Positions 10,934 through 23,659 of a stretch of DNA of 64,000 nt are shown piece after piece (positions within the stretch are counted from its first letter, which is position 1; the number at the start of each line of letters is the position of its first letter). The position numbers and the translations under genes were made by a program. The stretch comes from Allantophomopsis cytisporea (lineage: Eukaryota > Ascomycota > Leotiomycetes > Phacidiales > Phacidiaceae). A model generated the notes under the pieces. That model did not search any database and was not told the origin of the DNA. It worked only from the letters and a program-made list of their open reading frames with translations. The stretch lies in NCBI GenBank assembly GCA_024752435.1, contig CP103027.1:1178001-1242000 (forward strand), written 5' to 3'.

Positions 10934-12978
10934 CTACCCCTCAAAAACCGAATGCTGCAACTCAACACCAAAAGTATCCTTAGCAATAAATCTAAGCTGC
11001 CTCTCCATCTCCTCCTCCATCCCACCACCCCACCCAAAGAACTGCCTAATCTTGGCGCCATAGAACACGAAATCCGTGCCGAGCATGACGACCTTGAACA
11101 GGAAATGGCCCCACGCGCCCTTCAGCCTCTCGCCGACACTGAGGTCGGGACTGTCGACCAGCGCACGACTCGCCCATGTCCCCGTCAGCTTGATGCGATT
11201 CACCGGGCTGCCCAGGAACTGGTTGTTACCTTGCACGATGCGCATGTTGCGACCGATGAAGAGGAGTTCGCGGGGGAATTTGGCGTCGTCTGAGAGCACG
11301 TCGCGGATGCCTTGACGCATGCGCTGTTGGACCTCGTAGCCTCTGTCTGCGTTCGTAGCGCCGGCTAACGGGCCCATGACGCGGTCGGTGGTGGAGTTGT
11401 CGCCGCCGGTGTATGGCTTCATGAGGGTTGCTGAGGCGAAGAGGTCAGGTGATTGGATGCCCCACTGGGAAGTTATGTTTGAGAGGGTTGCGTTATCGAA
11501 GGTGAGGAGCGATTTCCAGAAGAGGGAGTATTGGTGGCGGAATGTTGGGGTCATTGTTATGTAGAGACCGTGGTCGATGAGCACGAGTTCCGCGGAGCCG
11601 TTGGGTTGGCGGCGGATGAAGATATTACCTGGGTGTGGATCGCAGTGTACGAGACCCCAGAGGAACATTTGTGCGGAGAAGAGGGAGATCATCGTTGTCA
11701 TAACTTCGCTCAGGGAAAGGCCCAAGCCACCGTTGCCACGTGGTCCTTTCCAGATGTCGCGAGAGGGCTTGAGATGTGCGTTGATGGCTTGCGGTGTGTT
11801 GAGTGCCTGCTGCACTTGAGCTTGCGATGGTGGGTCAAGAGGTGTCCCTTTGCAACCGGGCGAGCCTTTGCCGCTTCCTCCCTTCCATGGCGCTATCAAG
11901 GCTTCCTTGTCCCATAGTCGTACACCTTCAATCCATTCGGCCGTCATCACACGGCTGGAGGACAGCTCTCGGTAGACTTTGGGGATGTATACTCTACCCC
12001 TGAGGCGTGGCTCGCCAGCTACGAGCTTCGCCATCTTCTCGCCGTTGTCAGCTTCATTAGTGAAATCCGTCTCTAGCATGAGACGTTCTGTTATATATGG
12101 TACAAGGCTGTAGAGTGGGAGATCGAACATTGTCGTGTAGACTTTCATGACTACCCTAATATGCTGTTAGAGATGTCCCGTTGAGTATGAATGTCCATCA
12201 CTTACTTGAAAGCCCACAAGTCCCAACCCACTTGCTGTGCAATCTCTCTTTTCTGCACCTTAATAGCAACTTCTCTCCCATCCGGCAACCTAGCCCAATG
12301 GACCTGGGCAACCGAAGCCGAAGCCCTCGCCGTCCTCTCCATAAGTCCCTTCCCAGGCTCGCCGGTGAAGCTAACACCAAACACCTCCTCGGGACTCCTC
12401 CCCCCAAAATCCTCCCGAATAACCCTCTCCACATCCTTCCAATCATTCTGCGGCGCATCATCAAACATGCGCGAGAACATCTTCTGGAACTCCGGCGGCA
12501 ACACCGCGCTCTGCATGGCAATAGCCTGTCCAATCTTCAAATATAACCCGCCATTATGCCGCAGCAATTCAAACAACCGCTCCGCATTGCGCCGATGCAG
12601 ATCCCCTATGGTCCCGCCGAACAGCGGCTCCGGACGGAAATTCAGCTTGTAATCCGCGGCTACCACCACGCCCAGCGCAAATGTCCGTAACGACCGCGTG
12701 ATGCTCGCGGCGTAGAACTGCGTGTCGATTATATATGCTGTGCCAGCTATACCGCCGATGTAGAGGGCCAGCTTGCCCCATCTCCGCGTCCGCCGATACT
12801 CGCGTGCTGCGGATGGCTTTCCCAATGATGCTGGGGAGGGGGGAACGAGAGGTTGGAATCGTGAATGAACTGCTCGCTGCCGTGCTGGATTGTATTGTAC
12901 CGGGAGTCTAGAGTGGAATGGGCCTCGGAGGGTTTTGTGGACGCATTGCACAGGAAGACCTGCTATGCGCGAGGTCAT
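10934..12978 (-). CDS. ABC1/ADCK-family atypical kinase, mitochondrial (Mcp2-like)
   Basis: Member of the UbiB/Coq8/ADCK family; yeast relatives such as Mcp2 act in mitochondrial lipid and coenzyme Q homeostasis. Two exons (12978-12206 and 12155-10934; intron 12156-12205, 50 nt) give about 664 residues. The N-terminus is basic and Arg/Ser-rich (mitochondrial presequence), followed by a TM segment at about 69-88 (KLALYIGGIAGTAYIID). Family motifs are intact: KIGQ (148-151), the Ala-rich loop ASASVAQVH (about 219-227), the VAIK lysine (about 240), HCDPHPGNIF (about 428-437) and a DHG in place of DFG (about 452). A Gly/Pro-rich insert of about 60 residues (about 345-400) precedes the catalytic loop. 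Assignment to Mcp2 rather than other ADCK paralogs rests on the LPPEFQ/FDDAPQ block and is less certain than the family. Confidence 0.9.
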
Positions 12979-15800
12979 TGCTTGGAGGAGACAACTTGGA
13001 CCAAGTTGACGGGAGGAGGGAGGGAGGATTTGGATGGAATTGCAAGGTACGCAGGCGCAAAGAGAAATATTGATGTCGATGATGTCGATATGTTATCGCT
13101 TACCTTTAAGGTACCAAACTTGGGGCTTATCTTATCGCGCCATTAGAGTACCGGTCTCTTGGATTAAGCCGATTCCGTGTTCTTATTTGCATTTGCATTT
13201 TCTTGCTCTTGTTCGGTGGTATCGAATCGAATGGTGTTGATGATATTTGGGTAACTATTGTTTTGCCCTTATCCACTTTCTCAATGACTGTTGATATATG
13301 AGGTTATAGAGCTCAGTTCGATACTTGAGAGTCACAAGGAGCTCAGTCTCCGTCTTCCTATATCATGCTGATTTGCACGTGAATTAAGGTTTCACCTAGC
13401 AAGAGTATCAAATTTCACAATGAAAATCAAGCGTAGGACAGAACGAGGGAGGCCTCTTGACAAACAAAGAACATCTTGGCTGTTGATTCTGCCCGAAATT
13501 CCGTCTGAAATTCTGTATGCATGCAGTCCTCTCTTTAGCACACTATATGTACGAATCCGTTCCAAACGCGCGCCTCTCGCTTCTACACAGTATACAATAG
13601 ATAGCTATATAGTACTCTATTTCAGACAACCGCCAGAATTTATATGCTGTGAAGCACTAGCATGTCACCTCATTCATGCTCATCTGGTAGTCTGCCGTGT
13701 GAGACTGGGGTTCTGAGGCTCCGGCCAGGCACCGTCGATCTGGTTGAAACGGGTCTCAGCTTTCGTAAAGCGATCGAATTATGGAGATGTTAATGCATTG
13801 ACAGCATTTGTACGGTTGCATCCACTTTGAGGAGAGGAGGATTTGACTTGGTAGTTTCTTTTTTTTTCTTTTGAAAGCCGCGCACTGTTTGAATTCATCT
13901 GCGAGGTTATGGAATTCTTGTTCTTGATAGCAGGTCGTGATTGTGGTATTGGCTACCTACCTTGCCAGGGTTAATGGCTGACGGCAGACTGATATTGCCA
14001 TCCTTTCCTCGATTGCATACTTCGAGTCACCACTTCAAAGATGTCGCGTCTCAGCTGAACGATATGAGAAGGAAGTTGTTTTCCATATACGCACACGTAT
14101 CTATCCAAATCCACCTATATACAATCGAAAGTACTGACGTTAGGAGTTTGTGAGCCAGTGAGCTGTGCACAATGACAGCACGCGTGTATCGAATAGGGAG
14201 CTATGGCGCTGTGTTAGAAACCATCAAGCAGGATTGCTTCACATTTACCCTCTACTGCTTCAATCATGCCTGCAATTTCAATCTGTATGCCCACAAAACT
14301 ACTGCGCACTACTGTGTTTTCTTCTTCCTCTTCCATCGCTTACGACGTTCATCCTTCTGACACATGTCAGTAGGAAGGGAAGAAGAAGAAGAAGAGAAGA
14401 AAAGAGAAGAGAAAAAAAAACACAGCCACGTCGGATGGGCATTTGTATTGGGATGGTCAGGATTGACAGTCGTGACCGTCGGAGGAATCTTCCTCTCGTC
14501 TCAGTCTCGTCTCTACTACTCACCATCAAGACCACACCTTGTTCATGCATACTGCGAGTCGGGCATCATTAAGCTCTGCATACTGTACACACTCTTCCCC
14601 CACCACCCATGTCGCTGATTCGAATTTATCCTAAAACGCCTTCATCCCGACGGCGGTACTGTCTGTCACGGAGTAGGGAGTGAAGGAGGTACCTAGTGGT
14701 GCCCATGGTAGAGAAGTCCCGTGGAAGATCTTGTCCTCGATGCTGGTAATCTATGCCATTCCACCGAAAAACCTGCTTTGGTAAGATGAGATGGAGATGA
14801 GTTGCTCAAGAATGGAAATATTTCACACTTGTACAAGAGGTGCGCGGTACGAAGTACGAAAGCGGGAAATGAAGTAACATGGATGGATTTGTGTCTCTAT
14901 AATACTCCGCACTGTGCACATAAGCAAGCAAGCATATACGAAGGACATGTGTACAGCACAATACTCTCCTGTATTCCATAGTCCGTACGGAGTGGTGGAG
15001 CAAGGCACATTTGTCCTTCTCCATATTATACAACTCCTTCTTTCATGATTTCGGTGCTTTTCGAAGTGGTAAGACACCCAAGCCCGCCAGTAAGAGTCAA
15101 TACGGTGTGCTGATGCTTTCTAAGGAGGCAGTAGGCGTGTGCTCGTGCTCTCATCGCCGTCAGGACATATTGCGCTGCATATGTACATATTCGACGCACA
15201 AGGGGGAAGTAAAGAAAGTCAAGAGTGTATGGGGTAAGGTGAAGGTGACTTTGGCGAGTCGCAGGCAAGTGGAAGAAGGCCTTTTCTATCGCGAAAGCAC
15301 TCTAAATAAGTATCGGACATTATTTATGGATGGTTTCGTGATCAGATTTCGATGTTCGGAGTCCATCTCTCTCTCTCGCCCTTCTTCTCCACGATGACAT
15401 GATACCTGCTTGTAGTATTGTGCCTGTCTGTACTTTCTGAGAACACAATCGGATATAACATACTAGGGAGCCTTGGTGCTTTCTCGGGCTCTGTCGCGTC
15501 TCTTTGGCTGATGCAGTGTAACAAAGTGGCCTCCTGGGAGATTTGAATGACAGGGAATGCCTGTATCCAGGACCCTGTGAACAACGAAAATGTCACTAAT
15601 CCACATTTCTAAAACTAAAGAGTAAGAAAAGACCTTCTCTGGGTCTTTCCTCCACCTTTTCCCATACCATCGACGACTCGGACTCGACGATGAATTCGAT
15701 GACTTTTGTTTGGACTCGACCTGAATTGTCATTTCTCTCTCTTCTCTCTCTTACATACACAAACTCCACTCATATTTCGAAGATTCGGTGCTTGACGACA
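12979..15800. other. Long intergenic region
   Basis: About 2.8 kb without a supported gene. Contains a T-rich run near 13858-13870 and a purine tract at about 14369-14421 (GAA/GAGA-rich). The 13420-13716 open frame has no domain support. A region rich in small, overlapping open frames on both strands (14.2-15.7 kb) shows no consistent coding pattern. Confidence 0.5.
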
Positions 15801-17282
15801 TCATCACCAGAATTGCTTGCCCTGTGCTAATCCATTCCTTCATCCACTCTTCTTTTCGCTGTTATTGTCGATTCTTGTGTGTTTTTGGACTTCTCAATTG
15901 ATCCTTTTCTCCCTTTCACTCATTTGGATTTCACCGACTCTCCTTCTTCACCTCTTTGAATCAATTGTCTCTTTGCTTTGCTTTGCTTGCTGGCCAATCC
16001 CAACGCTTATTATCCTTCCCTGCCTTACCTACTACCTACATTGCGCTCTCTCCCTACCCAGCACATCACTCACTCATCTCCTCTCCTCTCCCTTCACAAG
16101 TAGGGTACAACAAGGGAGATATATGTACATGTACGTTTCAAGCATACAATTCATCAAAAAAAAAAAAAACAGTGATTCAACACCCTGTGCGCGCAAATCC
16201 ATACACGACTTGCCACCAGAAAGGCTACTTACCATCATATACTGCCTACAAATCGTCGAACCACCAAGCAAGATACCGCTGTTGACTACCTCTCCCTTCG
16301 AGTAATTGGCCAAGAACCTCCCCTCCCCCCCCCATCACGCACATTTCTACATCATCGAACGGGGCTGAGCATTTTCACCTGAATACAAGCCACACGCATA
16401 AGCTCGACACTGCAACTTTGAACGGCTCAACAACTCTAGACTGGAATTGGTCGTGGTCGTGCCATCTCTCTGCACGCGAAACGCGACTTAGAGTACTGGA
16501 ATACCAACTTACCTCAGTCCATTCCAACTTTCAAGTCACCACCTACCGAGGAAGCTTAAACCCAAATCGCGAAACTAGGCAAGCCAGATCTGCCAGAGGG
16601 TCCGGAGTGTCAGAACAATCATACCTGATCTGAATATCACAATACATACAATCCTGGAGTACAGTACCCGCTTCTCCATACCGCCATACAATACTCGAGT
16701 CGAAAGTACAGGATCATAGAGCACTACCGTACTGTGCTACTGTGCTACTGTGCCTCTATTTCACACATTATACCTCTATCGTCATAATTTCCCATCCAAC
16801 CTTTTCCATTCCAACAGTCAGGTCACCAAGCGCACCCGATCGCACGAAAGTTCTCCTCGTTGTCCAGTCCAGGCCAGTCCTATTTGTGTCGTCGTGGAAA
16901 CTCTAGTGACAATTGCACCTGCGCCATCACAATCGCTTCCCCGCCTACCAACCAAGTTCCATCTCGAACCAGCGACCAGCGAACAAAAGCCCAGCCTCGC
17001 TCGGCCATCCACCCTCCTACCGCTTTTAGAAAGGCAACACTTTAATTCTATTGCATCTCCACTCCACATCCAGTCTTTCCAACCTGGAGACCGTTACGAG
17101 CATCTCTCAACCTCTCATCGTCACACATTCGTTGTCTTGTCTCGATACGCAGCATTCGCTCTTGCCTTGCATCATAAAGCATCACCAAGCGACGCACTAG
17201 GTTTCACAACATTCAGCATCTCGCCGCGTCTTGAGGACGCTGGCGCTTCCATCTTCAACACGGCGAAAACACTCAATCCAAG
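15801..17282 (+). promoter_or_regulatory. Pyrimidine-rich promoter/leader region upstream of palI
   Basis: About 1.5 kb of strongly C/T-rich plus strand, with an A13 run near 16157-16169 and a short repeat of TGTGCTAC near 16733-16755. CT-rich tracts followed by CA-rich leaders are typical of fungal core promoters and transcript starts, so part of this is likely the 5' UTR of palI. Open frames here (15817-16305, 16750-17289) are composition-driven. One GCCAAG, the PacC consensus, occurs near 16308; a single six-base match is weak evidence. Confidence 0.4.
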
Positions 17283-19879
17283 ATGCTGAGGCCAGCGACG
17301 CCTCTCACGATACTGCTCTTTGCAGCCTTCGTCCTGTTGTTGATTCCCGTCATCTCAACACCCATCATCAAAGCGATTCCTCTTGCTACATTTGGAGGAG
17401 TAGATTTTGGTGTCTTTGGCTACTGTAAAGGCAGTTCATGTAGCAATATTGAGATTGGATATGATACTTGTAGGTTCTATCGACAGTGAACGCGAAGGGG
17501 ACGCTTCCCCCGAGCAATGCCTCTACAGATCCCCTGCGTTATTGTATACAGAGCCATTTTACTGACCTCATGTTCTACAGCCAGTCTATTCACAACCTCT
17601 CAAGATGCGAGCTTTGATTTACCCACATCAACTCGGACGACTCTGTCGGCCATCCTGATTGTACATCCTATTGCGGCCTTCTTCACCCTCGTTATGCTTG
17701 GTCTTGCCTTTTCGGCCCATTTTCATTCGCCTTCGCATTCACCACGCTACCTTCTGGGCATGTTCATACTCAGTATCTTGACACTACTTGTCGCTTTGCT
17801 CGCATTTCTGATCGACGTTCTCCTCTTCGTTCCACATATGGCATGGGGCTCGTATATTGTTCTTGCAGCCACGATATTGATTGCAGCGAGTGGAATTGTC
17901 TCTTGTGCCATGCGACGGACACTGGTTAGTCGGAAAGCTCGAAAGCGAAGAATTGCCGAGAATGCAGAGATGAATGGGGAGAATTTCTACAATCGCCAGA
18001 ACAATGTACCTGCAGTGCCTCCGGTTGGCCAGGCTACCACTGCTCCAATGGTCAGTGGAGCTGCTGGGGAGAATAAACTACCGGCTTTTGCCACTTTCGA
18101 TGTGAATAATCAAAACGGCGAGAGGACGAGCGATGAGCGACAGCCATTGACGGCTAGGACACCATCGGAACGTTCGCCAGACGTTATGCCGGCAGATCAA
18201 ATGGGCGGTATTGCTATGGCTGATAGATTTGGCGGTCCACCACAAATGGGTCAAAACCCTGCACGAGGTGGAATGAATAATGGTTACGGCCCTCCTCGAG
18301 TTGACCAATACGGCAATCCACTATCTGGTCCCGGATACGGACCGAACCGAAGCAGAGATCCATCACAAGATCCAAGTCTAAGAAACCAATATTCTAATGG
18401 ATCTCTCAACAACCAAAGAGGCAGAGGAGGCTTCGGGCCAAGAGGTGGGTATGGCCCCCCAAGAGGGCGAGGAGGATACGGTCCACCCGGTAGAGGTGGA
18501 TATGGACCACCAGGAAGGGGCGGATATGGGCCACCAGGCAGAGGAGGTTATGGTCCGGATCGTGGAGGAATGGGTGGACCCATGGCCGCAGGTGCAGCTG
18601 GTGCTATGATGGGTAGAGCTCGTGGTCCACCGCCTGGATATTCCAATGGCTATGGTGCTCAAGGTGGAAGAGGAGGCTACAACCGTGGTCCTTCACCTCA
18701 AGGTTCATACGATCAATATGGACGCCGACCTTCAGATGCTCAATCACAAGATGGATACGCGCCAGCGGTAGGTGCATATGGACGACGACCTTCAAATGGG
18801 TCTGGATCGGCGCCTAGCTACGAACGACCACCATTGCCTTCAAATCCAAGCAATCCGTCCTCAAACTTTGTAGCGTACCCTGGTGGAACATCTAATTCCG
18901 CAGACATGGCGAGTCCACTTCCAAGAGCTGAATCTCCTCCACCCATGCCAGGATTAGATGATGCTCACGAGCCTGTGGGTCAGGCAGTGGAGATGGATGC
19001 CACCACTGGCAGTCCACAACATGCGCCCGCTGGATTCGGATCATTCCCCAGAGATGAGATCAGAGAAAGCAATAGTGATATTGCCGGAATGGTTGGCTTG
19101 CAGCAAGGTCTTCCTCCTGTCTCAAGAGCGGAACAAATGGCCAGGCACCCAACAGTCATGAGCGATACCAGTAGATATAGCTCTGACGAGTAAGTCTTTC
19201 CATTTAAGCAATCCCGGTTAACCCTATACTAATCATCTTCAATAGACCATACGTGCCACCACGCGCAGCCTGGGGTGACAACGGTCCACCAGGTACAGTC
19301 GGCCGCTCCTCACCGTTGAACCCAACCAAAACACCCTCCCCCGCCCCAATGGCAATGAGCAACTTGGGACACAAGCGCACCAAGTCTAGTGATAACTATT
19401 ACGAGGATGTGGACCCCCGCTTCGCAGAGTCTGCCTCGCCGCTCAATGGCATCCCCTCCTCCTCCGCCCTTCCAGCTGCCCTTCAACCAGGCGCCTTCGT
19501 GTCGCCTAGCAATCTTCGCCCAGCCGATATTGACACGTCCCTGCCCGGTACTAACTCCTATGAAGATTTACACGCCGGTGCCCGCAGTCCCGCCGAGTCA
19601 GATCGAAGTAACTTCACATCCGTCTCGCAACGCGGCATCAATCCCCGCTGGAATCCAGCGCTCGGACCGGCAGGCTACCCGCAGCAGAACGCGGGGAATG
19701 GAGGGTTCAACGGTGGCGGACCATCTATGATGCGCAGACCCGTGCCGCCGCCGCAGCAAAGGGAGAACCTACTATTGCAAAGTAATCCCGACTTCGAATT
19801 GCCCGCTGGGCGTGGTGGAAGAGGTGCCGGTGGGATGATGAGAGGTCGCGGTGGCGGACCCTATCCCGGCGGCTTGTAG
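17283..19879 (+). CDS. palI: pH-response regulator PalI/Rim9
   Basis: Membrane component of the ambient-alkaline-pH signalling (Pal/Rim) pathway; it assists the sensor PalH at the plasma membrane upstream of PacC processing. Three exons (17283-17469, 17581-19189, 19246-19879) give about 809 residues. Family hallmarks: N-terminal TM with MLRPATPLTILLFAAFVLLL, the extracellular FGVFGYCKGSSCSNIEIGYD Cys motif, and three further TM helices (SAILIVHPIAAFF..., LLGMFILSILTLLVALLAF..., MAWGSYIVLAATILIAASG). These are followed by a basic stop-transfer (RRTLVSRKARKRR) and the conserved NAEMNGENFYNRQ. The long cytosolic tail is disordered, rich in G, P, R and Y, with RGG/GYGPPGR repeats at about residues 350-390. 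The start matches the family N-terminus exactly. Fungal PalI tails vary greatly in length, so 809 is plausible. Confidence 0.93.
18447..18563 (+). repeat. 24-bp coding repeat (GGYGPPGR) in palI
   Basis: About four to five copies of a 24-bp unit encode G-G-Y-G-P-P-G-R with minor variants; the best-preserved copies are at about 18475-18548. The encoded RGG/GYG motif resembles RNA-binding or phase-separating low-complexity segments. The array is in frame and could vary in length between strains. Confidence 0.75.
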
Positions 19880-21036
19880 ATTATGACTCTTTATGTGGCG
19901 TTTGGGGAACTGAAATTACCGAAGTCTCGGGCCGGGAAAGTTGTGCTTAATACTGGCTGGAGTGGGAATTTGATGGGATGCGGATTGGAGATGCATACTC
20001 TCCCTCTTTTCCCTCTCCTTCTTCCCACCTCGCGCTACCCTCATTTATTTTCTTGTTTTATCTTTTTCTTGCGTTCGAATTGTGCTATGAGGAACTAGGT
20101 TCAGCGGATCGATGACATTTGTTGGGGTTCGCGGATCTGTATATACGAAAGGATATCGATATGTGATTGATGTGCATAAAGATGTGCATAGCCATATTTA
20201 TATTGACGCCGGCTGGCCAGGGTTCTATTCTGTTCTTTTGTATGCTTTGTTTTTTGTTTTTTTCGCCGTGGAGGGGGTGCACTGGGATCTGAGGACTGGA
20301 GAGGGAAGTGCGAAGTGGAGGTTAAGTGGAGGGGGAAGTGGTTTGTAGGTATACGAAGTGGTGATGAAGAGAGGAGAGATTATGAGAGGGTTGGTGGGTT
20401 TTTAGAAGTGAATGGATGATGATACCCTCAGTTTGTGCTTTGAGTTGCATTAAGTGAGATGGCTGCGCGAGATCAAGATATACGTGTGGTAGGTAGTGTT
20501 GTAAGGAATAGATAGGTCTGTCGGTGACAAGAGAGGGTAGGTATCACAGATTGTCTTAGGCTGACCTCATACTAGAGCTTTCAGTTTGTCGAAAGAGGCT
20601 GTTCCAGGGAAAACATGCCTTTCGATCTTCATTCATCCACCATTACCATCAATGTCACCATCATCGGAAATCGCATTCACATCCGCATTCAAAAGTCCAT
20701 ATAGAACTGGAATTCAAACCAACGCTTTAACTATCATAACTAGCTACCAATCAGCCCGATCCGATAGCAGTATCCAGCCAAAAGCAGATTGAAATAACAC
20801 CCTAAACTCGCAGCCACATTGTCCACCGCCATAAAGCACAAGTTCAACCAAAATACCAGTCATTTCCCGACCCGATATTCAGTCCACAAGCGCATAGAAA
20901 CGCAGCTAGCTAAAGTACAATCGTTCTTCTAATTTTTTCAAGAAGATTCGAGAGAAACAACAATATGATGGAGATCACGGTCTAGTAAAGCAGCCCGTGA
21001 AATCCGCATCTTGCTCACGGAAAGGACTTCGTGGTT
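19880..21036. other. Convergent spacer between palI and helicase gene
   Basis: About 1.15 kb between two 3' ends. Probably both 3' UTRs plus spacer. Small open frames (19883-20348, 20586-20792) lack any support. Confidence 0.5.
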
Positions 21037-23659
21037 TTACCACTCGGCCTCGACTGGGTGAGACCAGCCACTGCCGTGTCCACCACCAACTGTACCGCCA
21101 GAGGTCCAGACACCGGCCGGAGCAGGAGTTGGTGCAACCCATGAAGGAGTAGCAGCTGGTGGTGGTGGAGCAGTCTTCATTGGGGCAGCTGGTGCAGCAG
21201 GAGCTGGTTGGCCCCATGAAGGAGCAGCAGCAGTTGGCGCCCGAGCAGGAATATCGTGGCCAAATGGTGTAATAGGCATTGGTCTAGTCCATGAAGGAGT
21301 AGCAGCTGCTGGCGTTGGAGCAGTATTAGCGGGGCCAAATGGTGTAGCAGCTGCAACTGGCTGAGCAATGTTGACTGGGGCATATGGTTGAGCAGGACCT
21401 GGTGGAGCAGCTGGCTGAGATGGAGCGGCCCAGCCACCATTGGCGGCAGAAGGAGCAGCGTTAATCACTTGAGCAGCTGGGTTACTAGCCCAAGCACCAC
21501 CAACAGCTGGAGCAGCATAAGAAGCCGCAACAGCCTGAGGAGCTGAAGCTACAGGAGTAACAGCATTTTGACCTAGTGGACCAGTTGGACCAACGGCAGT
21601 TGGAAGAGATGGAACGATCTGAGGAGCAGTGGCTGTTACAGTCTCGGCTGGAACTCTCCAACCACCAGAAGCAGCTGGAGCAGTGTCAGCCTCAGTTGGC
21701 GCACCCCATCCTCCAGCGGCGGCATCGGTACCGGCCTCTCCATCAGAACCGTCTTCATCCTCTCCTTCAGACTCGAATTTCAAAGGAGCCGAGCGATCCT
21801 CAGGAACATACTGCTCAAGGAAGTCTGGGATCTCCTGGTTTGTCTCCAAGAGAGTCTTGGTCAAGAGCTCGCCAATTGGCTCATCACGATCGTTATAGAA
21901 AGATGTGGCAAGACCCTTATGACCGATACGACCAGTACGACCTGAAGAAAATAAATAATTAGTATTGAGTAATATCGTGGTATCGATTGGAGAAGCACTT
22001 ACCAATACGATGAGTGTATTCCTCAATACCACCGTGCTGCATAGATGGCAAGTCGTAGTTGATGACGTGCATGACGTTCTGAACATCCCAACCACGAGCA
22101 CCGACACCAGTAGTGATCATGACTGGAGCAGTACCTTTACGGAAAGCACGAATAGCATCCTCACGCTCCTTCTGAGTACGATCAGAATGAACCGAGGTAG
22201 ATGGAAGATCCAAGTTAAAGAGGAAATCATCCAACTCATCAGCAGTACGACGAGAATTTACAAAGATCATGGTACGGGCAGGTGGGTTGGCCAAAAGCAG
22301 ATCATAAAGCGCATTCTTCTTTCGATCAGATTCAACCCAAACAAGAGCCTGTCTGATGTTGAGATGAGATGATCCAGCACGACCTACACGAATGCGTACG
22401 TGATCATTTGCCAAGTGGTCAGCAGCCAAAGCACGGGCAGCCTTTGGGAAAGTGGCCGAAAACATCATGTAGTTGATGTTACCCTCGTTTTGGTTACCAC
22501 CAGTCATGATCTTGTCGAACTCCTCCTTCCAGTCTTCCTGGAGAAGCTCATCGGCTTCATCGATGATGGTGTACTTGAGACGATGAAGACTCAAAATCTG
22601 TGGCTTATCGATAAAATCAACAAGACGACCAGGAGTCGCAATGAGAACATCGCAACCTTTTGCAAGCTGCTCACGCTGAACCCAAGTTGGACCGCCACCG
22701 TAGATGACGCATGGTCGAAGCATAGAACGATAACAGAAACGACGAGCCTCATCGTAAATCTGGGTGGCAAGCTCACGAGTTGGTGAAATGACCAAAAGAA
22801 GTGGTTCAGCACGAATGGGACCATCTCTGTTAGGATCATAGAGGGCCGGGTTTGGACGTGGAGCTGCAAGTTTCTTGGCCTTGCCCATCAACTTAGAAAG
22901 AGTTGGGATCAAGTAAGCAGCTGTCTTTCCCGATCCTATCAGATTGTGAGCAAGCAAACACTTACAGCGACAAATGTGAGTAAGAGAACTTACCAGTCTG
23001 AGCACAAGCAACAACATCGTGACCTCTCTTGATGGCAGGAAGACAGTAGGCCTGAATTGGAGTTGGAAATTCATAGCCAGCAAGCTTGACATTGTTGAGC
23101 ATGATAGGATGAAGACCAGCACTTGGCTCATCGAAGCTTCGGATTGGATCGATACGGATGGTACCCTCCTGGGTAACAGCAATCGACTGGATGCTGAGTT
23201 CAAATTAGCGTTTGTTTCACTTGTCTTTTTTTTTTGAAGATATGATACATACACAGAGAAGTCGAGACCGCAACGGGAGCGCTCCGTATTGAAAAGCTCA
23301 GCTTCGAGCTTAGGGTGAGCCGGACCGATGTCACCATACTCTTCCTTTTCCTGAGCGGTAGCATATTCGTAAACGGGAGCTTGACCAGCCCAGGCAGGTT
23401 CGTAATTATCTATTTCACCACCCAAAGCATCGGAGCCTGCAACTACACCAGCAGCGCCAGCAGCCTTAGACTCCTCCGCAAGCTCCTTGTTGGTCTTGTT
23501 GTAAGTGTCGTAGTTGTACGATGTCTTCTGTGCCCAACCAATCTCCTGCATGTTGCGCTTCACAATTGGACAGCTTGGAGCAGCAGTAGTAGCATCAGGA
23601 GGATTGGCATCTGATTCTGGCAAAGCTGCCACCATGTCGGCGGTTCCCCAGCCGGCCAT
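21037..23659 (-). CDS. DEAD-box ATP-dependent RNA helicase (Ded1/DDX3-like)
   Basis: ATP-dependent RNA unwinding, probably in translation initiation or mRNP remodelling. Four exons (23659-23253, 23193-22994, 22935-22003, 21941-21037; introns 58-61 nt) give about 814 residues. Motifs in order: FPTPIQAYCLPAI (Q motif), AQTGSGKT (motif I, split by intron 2), PTRELATQI (Ia), TPGRLVD (Ib), DEAD (II), SAT (III), MIFVNSR (IV), TTGVGARGWDV (V) and HRIGRTGRIG (VI, split by intron 3). The stretch after motif VI (GLATSFYNDRDEPIGELL...IPDFLEQYVP) matches Ded1/DDX3 proteins. The N-terminus (MAGWGTADMVAALPE) differs from canonical Ded1, and motif V has W where ARGLDI is usual, so this is probably a paralog. 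The Ala/Pro/Gly/Trp-rich tail of about 250 residues has repeated ATPSW motifs. Acidic stretch at about 560-580. Confidence 0.9.

Noticed and set aside
15817..16305. 162-codon hydrophobic frame
   Set aside because: Pyrimidine-rich DNA translates as Leu/Phe/Ser; not a real membrane protein.
16303..16312. PacC consensus site (GCCAAG) upstream of palI
   Set aside because: A single six-base match in 1.5 kb is expected by chance; not claimed as a regulatory site.
16750..17289. 179-codon frame overlapping the palI start codon (possible uORF)
   Set aside because: It has no ATG (begins at GTG) and no protein-like features; the overlap with the palI ATG is coincidental.
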